Shown here piece after piece: positions 1 to 5,748 of a DNA stretch of 6,683 nt. The position numbers were made by a program, and so were the translations under genes. The stretch is taken from positions 1-6,683 of the forward strand of contig JAJYGS010000106.1 in the NCBI GenBank assembly GCA_021785055.1, read 5' to 3'. Source of the DNA: Nitrospirota bacterium. GTDB lineage: Bacteria > Nitrospirota > JACRHJ01. Positions within the stretch are counted from its first letter, which is position 1; each line of letters starts with the position of its first letter. The notes under the pieces are model-generated. The model was not told the origin of the DNA and made no database searches. It saw nothing but the letters and a program-made list of their open reading frames with translations.

Positions 1-4
1 TCGT

Positions 5-2698
5 TTACTTCTCTATTTCTATGGATACGGGCCAGTACCTGGCCTCCGGGACCTTGTTCACCGGGTCGAGTATTACCTCTGTCAGGACATTGCATCCGGC
101 GCCCGGGAAGTGGTTGGGGATATGCACTATCCCGCGCGGAACGCCTGCGTCGAGCTTCACCGGAAGCCTTAAGAAACCGGAACGCGACCGCACCTTGACC
201 GGCTCCCCTTCGCCTATGCCAAGACCCTTCGCATCCGCCGGGTTAAGCGCCGCAAACGGCCCTCCCACGACGAGGTTCGGCCCCTTCGACTTCCTGGTCG
301 TCGTCCCGGAGTGGTAGAGCGATACGGCGATGTCGGCGAAGAACTGACAGCCTTCCCTGATGTCGTCTTTGACGCTCCTGGCCGCGGCTACCTTCGCGGC
401 GATTTCTTCTCCCTTCGCCGCCCTTCTGTCGTCATATCCCTGGGAGTGCAGAATCGCGGTCCCGGATTTCATCTCTTCGTAATACGGCCACTGCACGCCG
501 CCGCTCTCCAGCAGGTCGTACGTTATGCCGGCGTAGATAGGCGTGGAGACGGCTATTTTATCCATCACCAGCGACGGCTCCCAGTCCATCGGGCGGCCCA
601 TTTTATTAGAGATAAGAGAGATTATCTCCCCGTCAGGCCTGGCTCCGGCCAGGACTTTCATTACCGGGCGAATCCTCTGCACCCTGCGCTCGGAGTTCGT
701 GAACGTCCCTTCCTTCTCGGCGAAAGTTGCCGCAGGAAGGATAACGTCCGCAAGAGCGGCGGTATCGCTCATAAACACGTCCTGGACGACAAGGAACTTG
801 GTCTTCCCCAGCGCCTCAGCCGTCCTCGCCCTGTCCGGAAGCTCGAAGGCCAGGTCGGACCCGACTACGTAGAGCGCCTGTATCCGCCCTTCAGCCGCCG
901 CGCCAAGCATCTCCATGACGGTCAGGCCGGGGGTTCTCGGAATCTCCGTCTTCCATAGCGAGCCGAGCCTCTTCCTGTCCTCGTCGCCCGCCACTTTCCT
1001 GTATCCTGGAAGCCTGTCCGGGAGAGCGCCCATGTCGCATGCGCCCTGTTCTCCGGCCTTGCCGGCCATCGGATTTACTCCGCCTCCGGAGCGGCCAACG
1101 TTGCCCGTAATAAGCGAGAGGTCGGTAAGGGCAAGCGAGTCTTCATAGCCGCAGACGCTCGCGGTGACGCCCCTGCCGAAGACTATCGACGAAGCCTGTG
1201 CGGATGCGAACAGCCTGGCCGCCTTTCTTATATCCTCAGCCGGGACGCCTGTAGTTTCCTGCGCCTTCTCCGGCGTGTTATGAGCGTAGGCGGCATTTAT
1301 CTTGCCGAAAAGGGTCTTGTTCTTCTCCTCGACTGCCTTGTCCTGAAGGCCCTCTTCGAATATCACGTTCACCATCGCCTCAATCAGCCTGCCCTGCGTG
1401 CCCGGCCTGTACGTGAGCCTTAACGCGGCATGCTTTGACATGGAGTTTTTCCCGGCGTCGGCGACGATGAGCTTCGCGCCTTTCTTGAATACCGCGCGTT
1501 TTATGGCAAGCCCCGTGATGGGGTTTTCCGCCGCGGCGTCGCTGCCGATGAGCAATACGGCGCCGGACTGGGCGATGTCTTTTATCTGGTTCGTCATGCC
1601 GCCAAGACCGAAGGCGTCCTCAAGGGCGGCAAGGGCGTTTACATGACCCATGCGGGCCATGTTGTCGATGTTGTTCGTCCCCACCGCCGCACGCATGAAC
1701 TTCTGGAGGAGGTAAGCCTCTTCGTTAGTATTCCGCCCGCCGATAATCGCGCCGATTGCGTCGGGCCCGGCGGAAGATTTTATCTTGCCGAACCCCTCCG
1801 CCACGAGCGATATTGCCTCGTCCCAGGACGCCTCGACGAAGCTCCCGTTCTTCTTTATAAGCGGATTGGTCAGCCTTTCAGGGTTATTCGGGAAGTCGTA
1901 TCCGAACCTGCCCCGCACGCAGAGGCTGCCTCGGTTGCTGCCTTTTGTGTACGTCTCGTCCGAGAGCGCCCGCAGGATGGTATTCTCCCGGCTCTGCAAA
2001 TAAAGCGTGCAGCCGTCGCCGCAATACGGGCAGATGGTCTCCGCCTCGCGCTCGACGAACCACGGGCGTATCGCGTTCTTGGTGAGCCTGCTCTGGATGG
2101 CGCCGACCGGGCAGTTGCTGAGGCAGTGACCGCAGTGAACGCATTCCTCCTCGTCCCCGCAGAAGGACTCCATCGTAACGCGCGAGCCCCGGTTCATGTC
2201 CGAGAGCACCCAGTCGCCCTGGACTTCGGCGCAGATCCTTACGCAGCGCTTGCAGCTAACGCAGCGCTCCATGTTGCGCTCGATGAGCGGGTTCTCGTAG
2301 TTGACGGGAATCTCTCGCTTCTTTTCTATGAAGCGGGAGCGGTCCGCGCCGTAGCGGAAGACATAGTCCTGTAAACTGCATTCGCCGCCCTTGTCGCAGA
2401 CCGGGCAGTCCAGCGGGTGGTGCGTGAGTTGAAGCTCCAGCACGCCCCTCCTGGACTTTGCAATCTTATCCGACTCCGTTGTTATCTCCATGCCGTCGGA
2501 GACCGCAGTCGCGCAGGCCGGGAGGAGCTTCGGCTTGCCCTTTACCTCCACCATGCATATCCTGCACCCGGCATATATAGAAAGCTCTTTATGATAGCAG
2601 AAATGCGGCACGTGGATGCCGACCTTGGCCGCAGCCTCTATGATATTCGTCGGCTTCTCAAGCGAAAGCGGTATGCCGTTTATCTTTATGTTTATCAT
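5..2698 (-). CDS. nuoG: NADH-quinone oxidoreductase subunit G, formate-dehydrogenase-like (75 kDa subunit)
   Basis: NuoG carries the Fe-S wire between NuoF and the NuoI/NuoB clusters. The 897-residue product has, in order: a [2Fe-2S] domain with Cys34, 45, 48, 62 (N1b); a His94-Cys98-Cys101-Cys107 [4Fe-4S] motif (N5); a two-cluster ferredoxin domain with Cys146/149/152/156 and Cys186/189/192/196; a Cys223/226/230/260 [4Fe-4S] motif (N7 type); then a molybdopterin-oxidoreductase-like region to about 780 and a Molydop-binding-like domain at about 785-895. Canonical N4 corresponds to Cys146/149/152/196, so the other four ferredoxin cysteines define an extra cluster. Residues 220-720 follow E. 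coli FdhF closely, for instance QGACDMGALP at 551-560, but catalytic positions Lys44, Sec140 and Arg333 are Arg262, Gly351 and Ala545. It therefore probably does not oxidise formate. The start is the ATG at 2698, six bases after nuoF. The stop is TAA at 7-5. An FDH alpha subunit is the alternative, but the operon context argues for NuoG. Confidence 0.94.
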   Translation of the reverse strand: MINIKINGIPLSLEKPTNIIEAAAKVGIHVPHFCYHKELSIYAGCRICMVEVKGKPKLLPACATAVSDGMEITTESDKIAKSRRGVLELQLTHHPLDCPVCDKGGECSLQDYVFRYGADRSRFIEKKREIPVNYENPLIERNMERCVSCKRCVRICAEVQGDWVLSDMNRGSRVTMESFCGDEEECVHCGHCLSNCPVGAIQSRLTKNAIRPWFVEREAETICPYCGDGCTLYLQSRENTILRALSDETYTKGSNRGSLCVRGRFGYDFPNNPERLTNPLIKKNGSFVEASWDEAISLVAEGFGKIKSSAGPDAIGAIIGGRNTNEEAYLLQKFMRAAVGTNNIDNMARMGHVNALAALEDAFGLGGMTNQIKDIAQSGAVLLIGSDAAAENPITGLAIKRAVFKKGAKLIVADAGKNSMSKHAALRLTYRPGTQGRLIEAMVNVIFEEGLQDKAVEEKNKTLFGKINAAYAHNTPEKAQETTGVPAEDIRKAARLFASAQASSIVFGRGVTASVCGYEDSLALTDLSLITGNVGRSGGGVNPMAGKAGEQGACDMGALPDRLPGYRKVAGDEDRKRLGSLWKTEIPRTPGLTVMEMLGAAAEGRIQALYVVGSDLAFELPDRARTAEALGKTKFLVVQDVFMSDTAALADVILPAATFAEKEGTFTNSERRVQRIRPVMKVLAGARPDGEIISLISNKMGRPMDWEPSLVMDKIAVSTPIYAGITYDLLESGGVQWPYYEEMKSGTAILHSQGYDDRRAAKGEEIAAKVAAARSVKDDIREGCQFFADIAVSLYHSGTTTRKSKGPNLVVGGPFAALNPADAKGLGIGEGEPVKVRSRSGFLRLPVKLDAGVPRGIVHIPNHFPGAGCNVLTEVILDPVNKVPEARYWPVSIEIEK

Positions 2699-2704
2699 GC
2701 TCTT

Positions 2705-3985
2705 TTAGTGCCTCGCCCTCGCCCTCAATCCCTTCGGGCATCCGCGCGTCCTGATATGCTCTTCAAAGTCCTGCCTGAAATATTTCAGGCCCGAAAGCAC
2801 GGGGTTGACCGCGCCCTCGCCAAGCGGACAGAAGCAGTTGTTGTGTATGGTATGGCAGACGTCTTCAAGGATTTTCAGGTCCTCCGTCCTGCCCTCGCCG
2901 TTTTCAATCCGGGCAAGTATCTTTACCATCCAGTCCGTGCCTTCCCGGCAAGGCGTGCAGCGCCCGCAGGACTCGTGGTAGAAGAACGCCATCGCGCGCC
3001 AGACCATGTGCACGACGCATGCGTCCTCGCTCATCACGGTCGTAGCCCCGGAGCCTATCGCGGAACCCGCGGACTGAAGCGACTTCACGTCCATTTTGAT
3101 GTCGAGGTGCTCCGGAGTGAGCATGGCCGTGGACACGCCGCCGGGGATAACGGCCTTCAGTTCCTTGCCGTCCTTTATGCCGCCGCCGTGCTCGTATATC
3201 AGTTCCCGGAGCGTAACACCCATAGGGAGTTCGTAGAGCCCCGGCCTCTGCAAATGGCCGCTTATGCCGAAGACCTTCGGCCCCGGCGAGTCCTTCGAGC
3301 CTATGGAACTCCACCAGTCCGCTCCGCCGTTTATTATGTGCGATACGTTCACCAGCGTCTCGACGTTATTCACGACCGTGGGCATCCCGAACGCGCCGTG
3401 CGTGGCCATGTAAGGCGGCCTGACGCGGAACTGCCCGCGCTTGCCCTCAAGGGACTCGATAAGCGCCGATGCCTCGCCGCAGATGTATGCGCCCGCCCCC
3501 CTGTGGACGGCAAGATCGAAAGAGAAATCCGTGCCCTTTATGTTATTCCCAAGCATGTTTTTTTTGTATGCCTGGTCGATGGCGGCGTTCAAAACTTTGT
3601 AGCCTTGCGGGTATTCGCCGCGAAGATATATATAGCCCTTGGACGCGCCGATGGCGTATGCGGAAACTATCATGCCCTCGATTAATTGGTGCGGGTCTTT
3701 CTCCAGGAACGGCCTGTCCTTGAACGTTGCCGGTTCGCCCTCGTCCGCGTTCGCTATGAGGTATTTCGGGAATTTATTGACCTCGACGCAGAACTGCCAC
3801 TTCATCCCGGCGGGGAACCATGCGCCGCCTCTGCCCCTGAGGCCGGAGCGCTTGACCTCTTCCAGGACGGCGGTCGATCCCATCTGGAACGCCTTGTCGA
3901 GGGATTTATAGCCGCCGTTAGCGATATAGACGTCTATATCGTTAATGTTCGGGACGTCGGCGTTTTTTAATAAAATTTTTTCCAC
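2705..3985 (-). CDS. nuoF: NADH-quinone oxidoreductase subunit F (51 kDa, FMN and NAD(P)H site)
   Basis: NuoF binds NADH and FMN and passes electrons through [4Fe-4S] N3 to NuoG. The 426-residue product is of usual length. The FMN loop SGLRGRGGAWFPAGMKW (47-63) departs from the common GRGGAGFP by having Trp56. Next come NADEGEPATFKDR (79-91), with Glu84 equal to E. coli Glu95; RGAGAYICGEAS (162-173); and VVNNVETL (204-211). The N3 ligands are Cys340, Cys343 and Cys346 in ESCGRCTPCREG plus Cys386 in CFCPLG; Cys384 is additional. Ala172 replaces the second Glu of the usual CGEET motif (E. coli Glu183), the residue that disfavours NADPH. The start is a GTG at 3985 directly after the nuoE TAA, with GGGAAG about 10 bases upstream inside nuoE. 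The stop TAA lies six bases before the nuoG ATG. An A8 run (3558-3565, coding strand) encodes the Lys-Lys-Asn at 141-143. The tail carries Cys416 and an Arg-rich end. Confidence 0.96.
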   Translation of the reverse strand: MEKILLKNADVPNINDIDVYIANGGYKSLDKAFQMGSTAVLEEVKRSGLRGRGGAWFPAGMKWQFCVEVNKFPKYLIANADEGEPATFKDRPFLEKDPHQLIEGMIVSAYAIGASKGYIYLRGEYPQGYKVLNAAIDQAYKKNMLGNNIKGTDFSFDLAVHRGAGAYICGEASALIESLEGKRGQFRVRPPYMATHGAFGMPTVVNNVETLVNVSHIINGGADWWSSIGSKDSPGPKVFGISGHLQRPGLYELPMGVTLRELIYEHGGGIKDGKELKAVIPGGVSTAMLTPEHLDIKMDVKSLQSAGSAIGSGATTVMSEDACVVHMVWRAMAFFYHESCGRCTPCREGTDWMVKILARIENGEGRTEDLKILEDVCHTIHNNCFCPLGEGAVNPVLSGLKYFRQDFEEHIRTRGCPKGLRARARH

Positions 3986-4456
3986 TTATTTCAAACTTCC
4001 CAGTATCCCGTCTATCTTCTCAGCCGTCAGGTCGTAGTAGAACGTCTCGTTTATTACCATTGCCGGGGCGTTGCCGCACGAGCCTATGCACTCGACTTCC
4101 TGGAGGGTAAACATGCCGTCCGGCGTCGTCTCGCCCTCGTGAATTCCGAGCTTTTTCTCCAGGTGCTCAAGGAGCGTCTCCGCGCCCATAAGCGTGCAGG
4201 CGATATTAGTGCAGAGCATGACGACATATTTGCCGACAGACTTTTTCCAGTAGAGAGAATGATATGTAGCCAACCCCTGGGCCTTCGCGTTCGATACGCC
4301 GATTACCTCCGCCACCGCCTCGATGACATCCGGAGAAAGCTGTCCGAACTCCGCCTGGGCGGCCCAGAGCGCCGCCATCAGCGCGCTCTTCCTGTCCACG
4401 TATTTTGACGCGGCTTTCTCTATTTCCTGTAGCGTATTTTCGCTTAACGTGACCAT
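3986..4456 (-). CDS. nuoE: NADH-quinone oxidoreductase subunit E (24 kDa, [2Fe-2S] N1a)
   Basis: NuoE is a thioredoxin-fold ferredoxin subunit of the NADH-dehydrogenase module. It binds the off-pathway [2Fe-2S] cluster N1a beside the FMN of NuoF. The 156-residue product has the expected length. An N-terminal helical segment leads into GLATYHSLY (61-69), which corresponds to the family's usual (V)ATFY(S/T)xF region. The cluster ligands are Cys82 and Cys87 (C-x4-C in CTNIAC) and Cys123 and Cys127 (C-x3-C in CIGSC), the complete 24 kDa-subunit pattern. The start is the ATG at 4456 with GGAG just upstream. Its TAA stop is immediately followed by the nuoF GTG, implying coupled translation and equimolar synthesis of the two partners. 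HydA/HndA-type and NAD-formate-dehydrogenase subunits share this fold, but the surrounding nuoBCD genes make complex I the clear assignment. Confidence 0.96.
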   Translation of the reverse strand: MVTLSENTLQEIEKAASKYVDRKSALMAALWAAQAEFGQLSPDVIEAVAEVIGVSNAKAQGLATYHSLYWKKSVGKYVVMLCTNIACTLMGAETLLEHLEKKLGIHEGETTPDGMFTLQEVECIGSCGNAPAMVINETFYYDLTAEKIDGILGSLK

Positions 4457-4460
4457 TTAT

Positions 4461-4464
4461 CTCC
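4461..4464 (-). promoter_or_regulatory. ribosome binding site of nuoE
   Basis: GGAG lies four bases upstream of the nuoE ATG at 4456, a slightly short but workable spacing. It begins three bases after the end of the palindrome, so folding of the hairpin could limit ribosome access to nuoE or leave the site exposed just outside the stem. Confidence 0.55.
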
Positions 4465-4467
4465 GCC

Positions 4468-4491
4468 GGGCGCAATGAATCGCGCCCCTAC
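4468..4491 (-). repeat. GTAGGGGCG-type palindromic repeat between nuoD and nuoE
   Basis: On the minus strand this element starts GTAG and continues into the imperfect palindrome GGGCGCGATTCATTGCGCCC at 4487-4468. Six G-C pairs (GGGCGC against GCGCCC), one G-U pair and up to two A-U pairs give a strong hairpin. The GTAGGGGCG opening and the GATTCATT centre resemble short palindromic elements dispersed through intergenic regions of many environmental bacterial genomes; that resemblance is from memory. Only one copy is visible here. The outer left arm GTAG has no matching CTAC on the right, so the element is truncated or decayed. It fills most of the nuoD-nuoE spacer. It has no T-run after the hairpin on the minus strand, so it does not look like an intrinsic terminator. 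Confidence 0.6.
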
Positions 4492-4493
4492 AA

Positions 4494-5669
4494 TTACCTG
4501 TCCACCTCTCCCAAGACTATGTCTATACTCCCGATGCAGGAGACGATATCAGCGATCATATGCCCCTTCACCATCCTCGGCAGGCACGAGAGGTTCACGA
4601 AGCTCGGAGAGCGCACCTTCATGCGGACGGGCTTTTCCGAGCCGTCGGAAACGATATAGAACCCAAGCTCGCCCTTAGGCACCTCCGCGGCTGCATATAT
4701 CTCGCCTTTCGGGACCGGAAAACCCTTCGACACCAGGACGAAATGGTGTATCAGAGTCTCGATGTCCTGCATAACGCGGTCTTTCGGCGGAAGGCTCACC
4801 ATCGGTATGTCCGCCTTGTACGGGCCGTCCGGGATGTCCTCGACGCACTGGTTTATCATGCTGATGGACTGGTTCATCTCCTCCATGCGCACGATATACC
4901 GGTCATACACGTCGCCCTTCTCGCCCAGGGGAACTTCAAAATTCAACTTCTCGTAAGCCGCGTACGGCATGACCTTTCTCAAGTCGTAATTTACCCCGGA
5001 ACCCCTTAGCGACCCGCCAGTCAGGCCCCAGTCGATAGCCTCGTCATAGGATATTATTCCGATATTCTTCGTGCGGCCAAGCCAGATGCGGTTCTGCATT
5101 ATCAGGGTATTGTATTCCTCTATCCTCCTAGGCATCGCAGCCATGAATTCCCGCGTGCGCCGGAAGAATTCCGGAGTGGCGTCACGCCTTACGCCGCCGA
5201 TGTTGACGTAGGAGACCGTAAGCCTCGCCCCGGTAAGGAGTTCAAACAGGTCCAATATCTCTTCCCTCTCCCGGAGGCAATAAAGGAGCACAGTGACGGC
5301 GCCGATGTCGGCGGCATGCGTGGCAAGCCAGAGCAGATGCGCGGATAGCCTGGACAGCTCGGCGACTATCACGCGCAGATAATCGGCGCGCTCCGGCACC
5401 TCTATGCCCATGAGTTTTTCGACCGCGATGGCGTAGCCCAGATTATTATTACCGCAGGAGAGATAGTCGAAACGGTCCGTAAGCGGGACTATCTGCTGGT
5501 ATGTCCTGGCCTCGGCGAGCTTCTCGGAGCCTCTGTGGAGATAGCCGATATGCGGGGTGCAGGATACCACTACCTCGCCGTCAAGCTCCAGCACGAGCCT
5601 TAAGACCCCGTGCGTGCTGGGGTGCTGAGGCCCCATGTTTATGGTTATTTCTTTGGTCGTTAGCGGCAT
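4494..5669 (-). CDS. nuoD: NADH-quinone oxidoreductase subunit D (49 kDa subunit)
   Basis: NuoD forms the quinone-binding cavity with NuoB and descends from the large subunit of [NiFe] hydrogenases. The 391-residue product has the family's usual length. Motifs in order are GPQHPSTHGVLR (13-24), HIGYLHRG (40-47), FDYLSC (67-72), RGSGVNYDLRK (222-232), VPLGEKGD (246-253) and the C-terminal GSIDIVLGEVDR (380-391). His20 and Tyr69 correspond by motif and spacing to Thermus Nqo4 His38 and Tyr87, the residues that contact the quinone headgroup, so the active site looks intact. The hydrogenase-type metal-binding cysteines are absent, as expected for complex I. The start is the ATG at 5669, directly after an in-frame TAA, which excludes a longer N-terminus or a NuoCD fusion. 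The stop is TAA, and 37 bases containing a palindrome separate it from nuoE. Confidence 0.97.
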   Translation of the reverse strand: MPLTTKEITINMGPQHPSTHGVLRLVLELDGEVVVSCTPHIGYLHRGSEKLAEARTYQQIVPLTDRFDYLSCGNNNLGYAIAVEKLMGIEVPERADYLRVIVAELSRLSAHLLWLATHAADIGAVTVLLYCLREREEILDLFELLTGARLTVSYVNIGGVRRDATPEFFRRTREFMAAMPRRIEEYNTLIMQNRIWLGRTKNIGIISYDEAIDWGLTGGSLRGSGVNYDLRKVMPYAAYEKLNFEVPLGEKGDVYDRYIVRMEEMNQSISMINQCVEDIPDGPYKADIPMVSLPPKDRVMQDIETLIHHFVLVSKGFPVPKGEIYAAAEVPKGELGFYIVSDGSEKPVRMKVRSPSFVNLSCLPRMVKGHMIADIVSCIGSIDIVLGEVDR

Positions 5670-5732
5670 TTATTTTCTTAATGTCCCGGCGAATATCTTT
5701 GTCAATTCAATCCAATTTCCCTGCGCGGCCAT
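5670..5732 (-). CDS. possible 20-residue small ORF / leader peptide upstream of nuoD
   Basis: The nuoC-nuoD gap of 78 bases holds an ATG-to-TAA frame encoding MAAQGNWIELTKIFAGTLRK. It is preceded by the G-rich run GGGGGCGGGT, and its TAA is immediately followed by the nuoD ATG with no base between. It is in frame with nuoD but separated from it by that stop, so it is not an N-terminal extension. A ribosome terminating here would sit on the nuoD start, whose own upstream region (AAGAAAATAA) has only a weak Shine-Dalgarno. That makes translational coupling conceivable. I recognise no family, and an ORF of this length can arise by chance in a gap of this size. It could also be a degraded remnant of an older sequence. 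Low confidence. Confidence 0.25.
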   Translation of the reverse strand: MAAQGNWIELTKIFAGTLRK

Positions 5733-5748
5733 ACCCGCCCCCGGCCCC
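5729..5748 (-). other. G-rich tract after the nuoC stop (possible G-quadruplex or GGCC hairpin)
   Basis: On the coding strand the last base of the nuoC stop begins a run of G-tracts: GGGG, CC, GGGGG, C, GGG, TAT, GG. Three tracts of at least three G separated by one or two bases, plus a fourth of two G, could form a two-tier or imperfect three-tier quadruplex in the mRNA. The GGCC at 5746-5743 could instead pair with the GGCC at 5730-5727. The tract lies where a nuoD upstream leader would be. The structure is inferred, not demonstrated. Confidence 0.35.

Noticed and set aside
311..958. Plus-strand open frame of 215 codons, and the similar 243-codon frame at 1643-2374, opposite nuoG.
   Set aside because: Low-complexity Arg/Leu/Pro composition and no domain. 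Both are fully antisense to the conserved NuoG frame, so shadows.
5..2698. The last gene as a functional formate dehydrogenase or electron-bifurcating FDH/hydrogenase subunit.
   Set aside because: The aligned Sec/Cys, Lys and Arg catalytic positions are Gly, Arg and Ala. There is no H-cluster motif, and the gene sits in canonical nuoBCDEFG order with quinone-site subunits.
2417..3685. Plus-strand open frame of 422 codons opposite the nuoG start and nuoF.
   Set aside because: It lies antisense to two clearly conserved genes. Its translation is Arg/Ala/His/Val-rich with no recognisable motif, typical of an antisense shadow in GC-rich coding sequence.
4468..4491. The nuoD-nuoE palindrome as a rho-independent terminator.
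   Set aside because: No U-run follows the hairpin on the minus-strand transcript; it is followed by GGCGGAGATAA and the nuoE start.
5676..5706. TTGACA at 5706-5701 on the minus strand as a -35 box for an internal nuoD promoter.
   Set aside because: At 16-18 bases spacing the -10 candidates (CATTAA, ATTAAG) match TATAAT poorly, and any start site would fall at or inside nuoD. It also encodes Leu-Thr of the small ORF.
5670..5747. A fused NuoCD protein broken by a frameshift or stop.
   Set aside because: NuoC ends with a normal C-terminus in another frame and NuoD begins with a normal N-terminus. The two are separate genes in most bacteria, so nothing needs to be broken.
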